Shown: positions 1 through 7,170 of the stretch, piece by piece
Position numbering within the stretch: position 1 is the stretch's first letter
Layout of the letters: every line of letters begins with the position of its first letter
Notes under the pieces: model-generated
What the model saw: the letters and a program-made list of their open reading frames with translations, nothing else
Databases searched by the model: none
Told to the model about the DNA's origin: nothing
Assembly (NCBI GenBank): GCA_036389455.1
Contig: DASVPW010000001.1
Span: forward strand, 1-36,566
Length of the DNA: 36,566 nucleotides
From: JAJKJG01 sp036389455
Lineage (GTDB): Bacteria > Pseudomonadota > Alphaproteobacteria > Rhizobiales > Beijerinckiaceae
Reading direction: 5' to 3'
Position numbers and translations under genes: made by a program

Positions 1-1067
<1,067 letters not shown>

Positions 1068-1080
1068 CTCAAGCTCCTTG

Positions 1081-1132
1081 CCCTCACCCGCTCGGCTTCG
1101 CCGAGTCGGCCTCTCCCGCGCGCGGGAGAGGC
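1081..1132. repeat. Palindromic intergenic repeat, family 2, partial copy
   Basis: A perfect 24-base palindrome of the form GCCTCTCCCGCG/CGCGGGAGAGGC lies at 1109-1132, beside a small hairpin CTCGGC-TTC-GCCGAG at 1091-1105 and a CCCTCACCC block at 1081. Read in reverse complement it matches the left half of the element at 14557-14674. It sits in the untranslated leader between the attenuator terminator and the ilvB ribosome-binding site. Confidence 0.75.
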
Positions 1133-1135
1133 AAC

Positions 1136-1157
1136 AAAAAAGGGCCCCGAGGGACCC
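1136..1157 (-). terminator. Attenuator terminator of the ilv leader
   Basis: On the minus strand a hairpin with a 7-bp stem (one G-T pair) and a TCG loop, GGGTCCC-TCG-GGGGCCC in form (1142-1157 on the plus strand), is followed directly by six T residues (1136-1141). It lies 28 bases after the leader peptide stop codon and 69 bases before the ilvB start. This is where a transcription attenuator is expected. Several upstream segments could pair with its 5' arm or flank in competition, for example GGGATT in the leader with GGTCCC of the stem. Confidence 0.8.
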
Positions 1158-1185
1158 TGCATGCGCCACCAACCGGACCTGCGGG

Positions 1186-1236
1186 TCAATCCCGCTCCGT
1201 CGATGGCGCCCCCGTTACGATAAGAACCGCGCGCAT
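1186..1236 (-). CDS. ilv operon leader peptide (attenuator)
   Basis: A 16-codon reading frame, MRAVLIVTGAPSTERD, starts at the ATG at 1236 and stops at TGA 1186-1188. Codons 4-7 read Val-Leu-Ile-Val, all three end products of the pathway whose first enzyme follows. In known attenuators, ribosome stalling at scarce aminoacyl-tRNAs in such a leader prevents the terminator hairpin from forming. The stop lies in a small GCGGG-ATTGA-CCCGC hairpin, a candidate pause structure. A weak AAAGGG site precedes the ATG. The regulatory role is inferred from codon content, position and the terminator downstream. Confidence 0.8.
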   Translation of the reverse strand: MRAVLIVTGAPSTERD

Positions 1237-1265
1237 GCGCCCGCCCTTTGCGAAAGGTGGCGCGG

Positions 1266-1294
1266 ACGCTAGTCGAGACGAGGCGGCCGGTCAA
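1266..1294 (-). promoter_or_regulatory. Putative promoter of the ilv leader
   Basis: The minus strand reads TTGACC (plus-strand 1289-1294), 17 bases, then TAGCGT (1266-1271), a good match to a housekeeping sigma-70 promoter. Transcription would start near 1258, about 22 bases before the leader-peptide ATG. The TGA stop codon of the upstream methyltransferase gene lies inside the -35 hexamer. Confidence 0.6.
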
Positions 1295-2058
1295 GGAGGC
1301 GTTCCGCCGGCCGCGTCCGGCAGCGCCCCGGGCAGGGCGGCGTGGACGTCGAACCATTCGCCTTCGGGGCCGGTCCAGGTGCCGTCCTCCCGCCGGACCG
1401 TGGCGACGAACGCCTCCCGGGCCTGCCCGTAGTCCATCCAGGGCTCGGGCAACTCGCGCCCGAACAGCCCCGTGTCGAGCATCGTGAAGGCGCGCTCGGC
1501 GTAGCGCCCCTCGCGGGCGGGCTTCGGCGGGCGGTGCAGGCGCTTGGCGTGCTGCGGCACGAAGGCGAAGCGGGAGTAGCCGAGGGCGGCGAGGTCGTCG
1601 ACCGCCGCGACGCCGTACTCCTCGACCGAGACGAACGGCGGCCGCGGCGAGAAGGCCTCGAGGCCCTTGAGGACGATCCGGTCGGCGCCCTCGACGTCGA
1701 CCTTCATGTAGCGCGGCATGCCGTGCGCCGCGATCACGTCCGCGATCGTGAGGCATTGCACCGGAACCACCTCGAACCGCGTGCCCTCGCGGCAGCCGTA
1801 GGCCCGGTCGAAGGAGCTCCAGTGGTGGTTGTCGAGGTTCACGTAGAACGGAAGGCTTCCGGGCGCGCTCCACAGGCCGGCGGCGAGGAGCGTGTAGCGC
1901 CCGGCTGCGATCTCGTCCCGGAACGTCGCCGCGACCGCGCGGGCGAGCGCCAGGTTGGCCTCGACGCCGACCACCCGGAAGCCCTTGGCGAGGTAGAAGG
2001 CGCTGTCCTCGCCTTGGTTCACGCCGAGATCGAAGATGAGGTCCTGATGGACTTGCAT
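1291..2058 (-). CDS. FkbM family methyltransferase
   Basis: This is a SAM-dependent methyltransferase of the FkbM type (255 aa), a family that often O-methylates sugars or secondary metabolites. The substrate here is unknown. The SAM-binding motif appears as IFDLGVNQGEDSAFYLAKGF near the N-terminus, followed by VVGVEANLALA. The family-typical MKVDVEGADRIVLKGLEAF lies in the middle. The ATG at 2058 follows a GAGGAGG motif, rather close to the start. The frame stays open further upstream to 2220, but that extension is arginine/proline-rich and unlike the family. No polysaccharide or lipid gene lies beside it, so context gives no substrate. Its stop overlaps the ilv promoter. Confidence 0.8.
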   Translation of the reverse strand: MQVHQDLIFDLGVNQGEDSAFYLAKGFRVVGVEANLALARAVAATFRDEIAAGRYTLLAAGLWSAPGSLPFYVNLDNHHWSSFDRAYGCREGTRFEVVPVQCLTIADVIAAHGMPRYMKVDVEGADRIVLKGLEAFSPRPPFVSVEEYGVAAVDDLAALGYSRFAFVPQHAKRLHRPPKPAREGRYAERAFTMLDTGLFGRELPEPWMDYGQAREAFVATVRREDGTWTGPEGEWFDVHAALPGALPDAAGGTPP

Positions 2059-2234
2059 GGCCTCCTCGGGCCTTCGAGGCCAGCGGGAGCGCTCGCCCGT
2101 CCTTCCGTTGCGGGAGGCCGAGGTTAGTCGAATCGCGGTGGCAGGGAAGCACGTCATCGGGCAGGTTCGGACGGCACGCCGCGCCGAAACCTCGGGGTCC
2201 GCGGGGCGTTGGTCCGGCAAGGAGCGGATTCCCG

Positions 2235-2606
2235 ATGAGCCATCGCCCAGACCAAGGACCCTCCCTGCCCCGGATTGGGGCCGAGACGCCCGGGCTCGAG
2301 CCGGAGCGGGACCCGGCCCTGCCGCCGCCCGTGCAGGAGCACCTCGCGCAGCAGCTGCGGGCCGCCTACCAGGAGACGGCGGAGAAGCCGGCCTTCCTCG
2401 GCGACCCGGCGCTGCCGCCCGAGCTCGAGGACAAGGTCGAGAAGCTCGCCGAGCGCGAGCGCGCGATCGTGCGCGAGAAGGCGCACCACCTTGCGACCGA
2501 GGCCGTCGAGGCGGCGCTCGAGGAGGTCGTCTCCGGCACCCTGACGCCCGAGGAGCTGGCCGCGGCGAGCTCCGGCCGGGGCGGCCAAAGAGATGGAGCG
2601 GGGTGA
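2235..2606 (+). CDS. Small charged protein, possibly distantly NepR-like
   Basis: A 123-residue soluble protein with no signal peptide or membrane segment. The N-terminus is proline-rich. From about residue 35 it is predicted helical and strongly charged: HLAQQLRAAYQETAEKPAFL, then PPELEDKVEKLAERERAIVR and a glutamate-rich helix. The LRxxYxxxxEKP segment followed by a leucine-rich helix loosely recalls NepR anti-sigma factors of the alphaproteobacterial general stress response. It is longer than usual NepR, and no phyR or ecfG gene is present here. Codon use matches the high-GC chromosome, and an AAGGAG site lies about 11 bases before the ATG. The function is not recognised with confidence. 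Confidence 0.55.
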   Translation: MSHRPDQGPSLPRIGAETPGLEPERDPALPPPVQEHLAQQLRAAYQETAEKPAFLGDPALPPELEDKVEKLAERERAIVREKAHHLATEAVEAALEEVVSGTLTPEELAAASSGRGGQRDGAG

Positions 2607-2670
2607 CGATTCGATTGAAAAGGCATCCCGCTTGAGGGTAGTGCCTCAGTTTGAAATCTGAGATGGGAGC

Positions 2671-3165
2671 TCACTTCGATGGAAGCTTTTGGGCTAGTTC
2701 CTTCACCGTCTCCATCGCTGTTTCGACAACCCGCTGGACCGGCGAGGACGGAAGTTTCCCGAATTCAATCGTGGGTAAAAAAACAGAAGACAAGCTCTTC
2801 ATGCTCTCGACATTACCGGCGCTGACGCGAACCAACTCGCTTGTAAGAGAAATATGTTCTGCAATACGGAAGTAGTATCGTGCAAAGCTAACGAGAATCT
2901 GAATTAAAAAGATTGCGATTAGCACCATACCAATCCTCAACACAGCGGTTACTAAACTAAGGGTAAACATCTCCGACAACGTGTACCCCGGTCGGGCAAT
3001 ACCGCTTTCAGCACTGAATACGTAAAAGAGCACTAGAATGACAATTCCTAACCCGACGGCACATACAACATAGAACATCCCAAATTTCCGAGCTGTCTCT
3101 GCTTTCTCGTCCAGCCGTTCTGCTACGGCCGAACCAGCAGCGGGCGATATCGTTTCGGTAAACAT
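2671..3165 (-). CDS. Low-GC two-helix membrane protein of unknown function
   Basis: A 164-residue protein beginning MFTETISPAAG. It has two hydrophobic segments: FYVVCAVGLGIVILVLFYVF near residues 33-52, and VLRIGMVLIAIFLIQILVSF about 30 residues later. A soluble C-terminal region of about 65 residues follows. I do not recognise a family. Base composition is near 50% GC, with A/T-ending codons throughout, against about 70% in the surroundings, which points to recent acquisition. The start at 3165 is chosen because the frame further upstream overlaps the divergent gene at 3228 and looks like an antisense shadow. No strong ribosome-binding site is visible, so the start is uncertain. Confidence 0.6.
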   Translation of the reverse strand: MFTETISPAAGSAVAERLDEKAETARKFGMFYVVCAVGLGIVILVLFYVFSAESGIARPGYTLSEMFTLSLVTAVLRIGMVLIAIFLIQILVSFARYYFRIAEHISLTSELVRVSAGNVESMKSLSSVFLPTIEFGKLPSSPVQRVVETAMETVKELAQKLPSK

Positions 3166-3227
3166 TGACTGGTTCCGGTCGGCGGGGCGTATCGCTATGA
3201 TGTTAGCCAAGTTCAGGAGTGCTGAGA

Positions 3228-3472
3228 ATGCCCCGAGGCCCCAAAGGTGAGAAGCGCCCCGCCGACGTGATCGGCAACCCGTGCGCGTGATGCAGATTGC
3301 GACGGGGGAGGTCGAGGAAGAGATCGAGGGCCGGGACAAGGACGCCGCCGCCGTCGCGCTAGGGCGGCGGGGCGGGTTAAAGGGCGGCAAGGCGCGATCC
3401 GAGAAGATGCCTGCGGAATGCCGCGCGGAGATCGCCCACAACGCCGCGCGGGCGAGGTGGGGGAAGGGCTAA
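3228..3472 (+). pseudogene. Frameshifted small alphaproteobacterial protein gene
   Basis: The gene starts at ATG 3228 with AGGAG eight bases upstream and reads MPRGPKGEKRPADVIGN, then hits TGA at 3288-3290. The adjacent frame continues from about 3281 as VRVMQIATGEVEEEIEG, followed by KDAAAVALGRRGGLKGGKA and a C-terminal HNAARARWGKG, stopping at 3472. Joining the frames gives one ~80-residue basic protein. It resembles short rhizobial proteins that begin MPRGPKGEKRPADVIGNAV; this resemblance is from memory and was not searched. One missing base near 3278-3280 (AAC-CC-GTG where AAC-GCC-GTG is expected) explains the break. A sequencing error is possible. Confidence 0.65.
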
Positions 3473-3579
3473 AGGCCCTTCCCGTCGTCATCGAACGGTA
3501 GCTTCATCTGCTCGCCGTATCGCGGGGCGATGCGATCCAGCTTGGCGATGAAGTCATGGTAGTCGTTGCTCAACTTCAT
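3469..3579 (-). pseudogene. Short ORF remnant next to rnpB
   Basis: A 36-residue frame, MKLSNDYHDFIAKLDRIAPR onward and ending FDDDGKGL, runs convergent to the preceding broken gene, and its stop overlaps that gene's stop. The frame continues upstream as EHLGAVVAI to about 3606 and then enters the rnpB promoter region, where it no longer looks like protein. This suggests the 3' remnant of a longer gene cut off at the rnpB boundary. It could instead be a chance ORF. No family is recognised. Confidence 0.3.
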
Positions 3580-3618
3580 GATCGCTACCACGGCACCGAG
3601 GTGCTCGCGGGGCCGCGC

Positions 3619-3647
3619 TTGACGGGCCGGCGGCCCTGGCCCACATC
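3619..3647 (+). promoter_or_regulatory. Putative rnpB promoter
   Basis: TTGACG (3619-3624), a 17-base spacer, then CACATC (3642-3647). The -35 hexamer is strong and the -10 weak, but the spacing puts the transcription start at about 3653-3655, where the first helix of the RNase P RNA begins. Confidence 0.5.
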
Positions 3648-3652
3648 CCGAA

Positions 3653-4070
<418 letters not shown>

Positions 4071-4138
4071 TTTCTTTTTCTTCTCCCACAACCCTCGTCG
4101 CGGCCGGGGCCTGACCCAGCCGTCTCGCGGGAGGGGAG

Positions 4139-4804
4139 TCACGCCGCCGGGGCTAGCAGGAAGACGAATCCCACCGTCGCGACCGCTGCTCCTGCGGCCG
4201 TGAACGCTCCTCGGGCCAGCGTCGGGCGCTCGGCCATGACCCGGCGCGCCGCGAGCATCGCCCCGAGCGCGATCGCGTATTGCACCGTCACGAGCCCCAT
4301 GAAGTAGGCGGCGAGCGGGGCCGGCTCGGCGCCGACGATGCTTTCGGCGAGCGCGTGGCCGTGGAACAGGCCGGCCGCCGCGAAGAGGGCGGCAAGCGCC
4401 GGGGCCGGGGCGCGGATCCTCGAGAGGAGGAGCGCGCCGAGCGCCAGGACCGAGAGGGCCACAAAGATCTCGGCGAAGGGGAGACCGTGGCCCGCGACGT
4501 GGAGGGCGGCGCCGGCGGCGCCCGAGGCCAGGAACGCGAGGGGCATCAGGGCGGCCACGACGAGCTTTCCGGGCGGTGCCGCGAGGGGCGCCGCGAGGAG
4601 GCCCGCCGCCACCGTGAAGGCGAGGTGGTCGAGGCCGATCACCGGGTGGGCGAGCCCGGAGACGAGGCCCTGCCACAGCGTCCGCGGGGTCTCGCCGCCC
4701 ATGGCGTGATGGGCCTGCGCCCCGCTCGCGGCGAGGACGGCCGCAAGCGCGAGGGCGAGCGCCGCGCAGGGGAGGGCGGGGACATTGCGGACGGGCACTC
4801 TCAT
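4139..4804 (-). CDS. HupE/UreJ family membrane protein
   Basis: A 221-residue inner-membrane protein with a cleavable-looking N-terminus ending ASGAQAHH and about six hydrophobic segments. The family signature HPVIGLDHLAF lies in the first membrane region, and a histidine-containing GLFHGHALAE lies in a later one. HupE/UreJ proteins are nickel (or cobalt) permeases, usually beside hydrogenase or urease genes. None is in this window, so the metal and purpose are inferred from the family only. The ATG at 4804 has AAGGAG eight bases upstream; an upstream in-frame start at 4858 lacks this. It is convergent with rnpB and divergent from mraZ. No cobalamin riboswitch is apparent upstream. Confidence 0.85.
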   Translation of the reverse strand: MRVPVRNVPALPCAALALALAAVLAASGAQAHHAMGGETPRTLWQGLVSGLAHPVIGLDHLAFTVAAGLLAAPLAAPPGKLVVAALMPLAFLASGAAGAALHVAGHGLPFAEIFVALSVLALGALLLSRIRAPAPALAALFAAAGLFHGHALAESIVGAEPAPLAAYFMGLVTVQYAIALGAMLAARRVMAERPTLARGAFTAAGAAVATVGFVFLLAPAA

Positions 4805-5256
4805 CGGCGCGCTCCTTGGCCGCCGGGCATCATGGCAAGCCGCCCGGGCGCCGTCCATCCGGCCGCCGGGCTCGGCGATCTCAGGCCGGGCGCCGGCCCC
4901 TCGCTTGACCGTTCCTTAACCCTGATCCGGCCTTAATCGGGGGAACGCTCCAGGTCCCGGCGCCAAGTCTCTTTCGTCCACAGCCGCGGGCCTGAGAAGC
5001 GTCACCGTTCGTTGACGCCCATTTAGGCCCATGCTATCCCAAGTCATCCCGTCAACGGTGGGTCGCGCGGACCCGGAGCCGGTCGGCGGCGGCCGTCCTG
5101 GCCGCGCGCCGGCGCGCGCGCGCCGTCGGCGCGAGCCCGGCACGGCTTCATGGCCGTCCGGCGCCTCGTCCAGGATGGAGAGCGGCGGAGGCGAAACCTC
5201 CGCCGGGGGGCCGAGTCTCGGCGGACTAAGCGTGGGCAGGGGCGAGCCGGCGGGGC
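4805..5256. other. Divergent intergenic region hupE-mraZ
   Basis: This gene-free stretch of about 450 bases holds the hupE ribosome-binding site at its left end, the mraZ promoter at 5012-5040, and a roughly 210-base untranslated mraZ leader. The leader contains a GC-rich alternating stretch near 5100-5130 and an 8-bp hairpin GGCGGAGG-CGAAA-CCTCCGCC near 5184-5204. No convincing TGGG repeats (MraZ operator) and no convincing minus-strand promoter were seen. Confidence 0.6.
5012..5040 (+). promoter_or_regulatory. Putative main dcw promoter upstream of mraZ
   Basis: TTGACG (5012-5017), a 17-base spacer, then TATCCC (5035-5040), a good alphaproteobacterial sigma-70-type match. Start of transcription would be near 5047, leaving a leader of about 210 bases before mraZ. 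It is the only clear plus-strand promoter ahead of the cluster. Confidence 0.6.
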
Positions 5257-5721
5257 ATGGACCGCTTCGTATCGAACTTCTTCAGCCGGATCGACGCCAA
5301 GGGGCGGGTCTCGATCCCGGCGCCGTTCCGGGCGGTGCTTGCCCGGGACGGGTTCGAGGGCCTCTACGTCCATCCGGCGCTGGACGCCCCGGCCCTCGAT
5401 GCCGGCGGCAACGCGCTGCTCTGCGGGATCGAGACCTTCCTGGCGACGCTGCCGCCCTATTCGGAGGAGCGCGACCGGCTCGCGACGGCGCTCTACGGCA
5501 CGAGCGAGATCCTGAAGGTCGACCCGGAGGGGCGGGTGCTCCTCACCGAGGGCGTGAAGGCGCACGCCGGGATCGCCGACGCGGTCGCCTTCGTGGGCCT
5601 CGGCCAGAAGTTCCAGATCTGGGAGCCGGAGGCCTTCCGGGCGCATCTCGCGGAGGCGCGCGCGCAGGTGCGGGAGCTGAGGCGGTCCTTCGCGGCGCCG
5701 GCCGGAGCCGCGGGCGCATGA
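5257..5721 (+). CDS. mraZ: Transcriptional regulator / division protein MraZ
   Basis: First gene of the dcw cluster (154 aa). MraZ is an AbrB-like DNA-binding ring protein that regulates the dcw promoter and sits on the nucleoid. Two copies of the MraZ/AbrB fold are visible: the N-terminal one with SRIDAKGRVSIPAPFRAVL (about residues 10-28), and the second with EILKVDPEGRVLLTEGVK (about residues 84-101), each carrying the family's D-x-K/E-G-R motif. The ATG at 5257 begins MDRFVSNFFSRID, as is typical of the family. Its stop overlaps the rsmH start (ATGA), implying translational coupling. Confidence 0.95.
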   Translation: MDRFVSNFFSRIDAKGRVSIPAPFRAVLARDGFEGLYVHPALDAPALDAGGNALLCGIETFLATLPPYSEERDRLATALYGTSEILKVDPEGRVLLTEGVKAHAGIADAVAFVGLGQKFQIWEPEAFRAHLAEARAQVRELRRSFAAPAGAAGA

Positions 5722-6776
5722 TGGCCCGCCGCGCCATCCCGGCCGAGGCCGCGGGCGAAGCCGCCCGGCCGGGGACGGGCGGGCACCTGCCCGTGCTCCT
5801 GGACGAGATGCTCGACGCGCTCGCGGCCAGCCGCGGCGGCACCTTCGTCGACGGCACCTTCGGGGCCGGCGGCTACACGCAAGCCATCCTGGCGGCGAAC
5901 CGGGAGAACCGGGTCGTCGCCATCGACCGCGACCCGGACGCGGTCGCGGCCGGCGCCGGGCTCGCCCTGAGGGCCAAGGGACGGCTCGCGCTCGTGCCGG
6001 CGAGGTTCGGCGACCTCGACCGGGTCGCCGCGGAGGCGGGCCTCCCGGACGGCGTCGACGGGGTCGTGCTCGACGTCGGCGTGTCGTCGATGCAGCTCGA
6101 CGAGGGCGCGCGCGGCTTCTCCTTCCGCCACGACGGCCCCCTCGACATGCGCATGGAGCGCGAGGGCCCGAGCGCCGCGGACGTCGTCAACGGCGCTCCC
6201 GAGGCCGAGCTCGCCGACATCTTCTTCCACTTCGGCGAGGAGCGCCGCGCGCGCGCCGTCGCCCGGGCGATCATCGAGCGCCGGCGCAAGCAGCCGATCG
6301 AGACCACGGGCGAGCTCGCCGGGCTCGTCGCGGGGCTCGTGCGGGCCGAGCCCGGCGGCATCCATCCGGCGACGCGGGTGTTCCAGGCCCTGCGCATCGC
6401 CGTCAACGACGAGCTCGGCGAGCTCGTGCGGGCCCTGCACGCGGCCGAGCGCGTGCTGCGCCCCGGCGGGCGGCTCGCCGTGGTGACGTTCCATTCCCTC
6501 GAGGACCGGATCGTGAAGCAGTTCCTGGCGGCGCGCAGCGGGCGCGTTCCCGCCGGCTCGCGCCACCTGCCGAGGGCCGAGGCGGCGGCGCCGAGCTTCG
6601 ATCTCGTCACCAAGGGGCCGGTCGTCCCGAGCGAGGCGGAAGCCCGCAGGAACCCGCGCGCCCGCTCGGCGAAGCTGCGCGCGGCCGAGCGCACCGACGC
6701 GCCGCCGCCGGCGCCGCTCGCCGCGCTCGCGGCGCTCTCGTCCCTGCCGTCGAGCCAGAAGGGAGGGCGGCGATGA
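5718..6776 (+). CDS. rsmH: 16S rRNA (cytosine(1402)-N(4))-methyltransferase
   Basis: RsmH (MraW) methylates N4 of C1402 in the 16S rRNA decoding centre using SAM. The 352-residue protein has the family features: HLPVLLDEMLDAL, the SAM motif FVDGTFGAGGYTQAIL at about residues 42-57, LDVGVSSMQLD with the following GFSFRHDGPLDMRM, and the C-terminal VVTFHSLEDRIVKQFL. The first ATG (5718) overlaps the mraZ stop; a second ATG follows directly and could be used instead. The C-terminus is proline/alanine-rich, as in related species. Its stop overlaps the ftsL start. Confidence 0.96.
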   Translation: MMARRAIPAEAAGEAARPGTGGHLPVLLDEMLDALAASRGGTFVDGTFGAGGYTQAILAANRENRVVAIDRDPDAVAAGAGLALRAKGRLALVPARFGDLDRVAAEAGLPDGVDGVVLDVGVSSMQLDEGARGFSFRHDGPLDMRMEREGPSAADVVNGAPEAELADIFFHFGEERRARAVARAIIERRRKQPIETTGELAGLVAGLVRAEPGGIHPATRVFQALRIAVNDELGELVRALHAAERVLRPGGRLAVVTFHSLEDRIVKQFLAARSGRVPAGSRHLPRAEAAAPSFDLVTKGPVVPSEAEARRNPRARSAKLRAAERTDAPPPAPLAALAALSSLPSSQKGGRR

Positions 6777-7168
6777 TCCGCTTCCTCAACATCGTCGCCG
6801 TCGCCGGCCTGATCGGGTCGGCGGCCTATGCCTACTCGATCAAGTACGAGACGCTGTACTGGGCCGAGCAGTCTGCGAAGCTGAGGTCGCGCATCCAGCG
6901 CGAGCGCGACTCGATCGCGGTGCTCAAGGCCGACTGGCAGCACCTCAACCGCCCGGACCGCCTCCAGGCCGTGGTCGAGCGTCACCTCGACCTCCAGCCG
7001 GCCACGCCGCAGCAGCTCGCGCGGCTCTCGGACCTGCCGAACCGGGCCCCGAAGGTCGACGAGATCGCGCGCCTGCTCCAGGGCGGCGCCACGCCGAAGG
7101 AGAAGCGGCCCGCCGACCCGCGCACCACCGGCTCGACCACGCCGCGCTCGACCACGCCGCGGAGGTGA
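6773..7168 (+). CDS. ftsL: Cell division protein FtsL
   Basis: A 131-residue bitopic membrane protein of the divisome that forms a complex with FtsB and FtsQ and activates FtsWI. It has a short cytoplasmic start (MIRFLN), a membrane helix at about residues 5-22, then a periplasmic coiled coil (AEQSAKLRSRIQRERDSIAV) and the alphaproteobacterial FtsL segment LNRPDRLQAVVERHLDLQP. The tail is Thr/Pro-rich. The ATGA overlap with rsmH and position before ftsI fit this identity well, although the sequence itself is poorly conserved. Confidence 0.9.
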   Translation: MIRFLNIVAVAGLIGSAAYAYSIKYETLYWAEQSAKLRSRIQRERDSIAVLKADWQHLNRPDRLQAVVERHLDLQPATPQQLARLSDLPNRAPKVDEIARLLQGGATPKEKRPADPRTTGSTTPRSTTPRR

Positions 7169-7170
7169 CG

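Noticed and set aside
2624..2670. Hairpin CTCAG...CTGAG as a terminator near the membrane-protein gene
   Set aside because: The stem is only five pairs with an eight-base loop and no T-tract in either direction.
4905..4937. Promoter TTGACC ... CTTAAT on the plus strand
   Set aside because: The spacer would be 21 bases, too long; the pair at 5012-5040 with 17 bases is better.
4805..5011. Cobalamin riboswitch upstream of the HupE-type gene
   Set aside because: No B12-box-like conserved segment could be found on the minus strand; the stretch is simply GC-rich.
5041..5256. MraZ operator repeats upstream of mraZ
   Set aside because: Only isolated GTGGG sequences occur (near 5056 and 5232), without the regular ~10-base spacing of a MraZ box.
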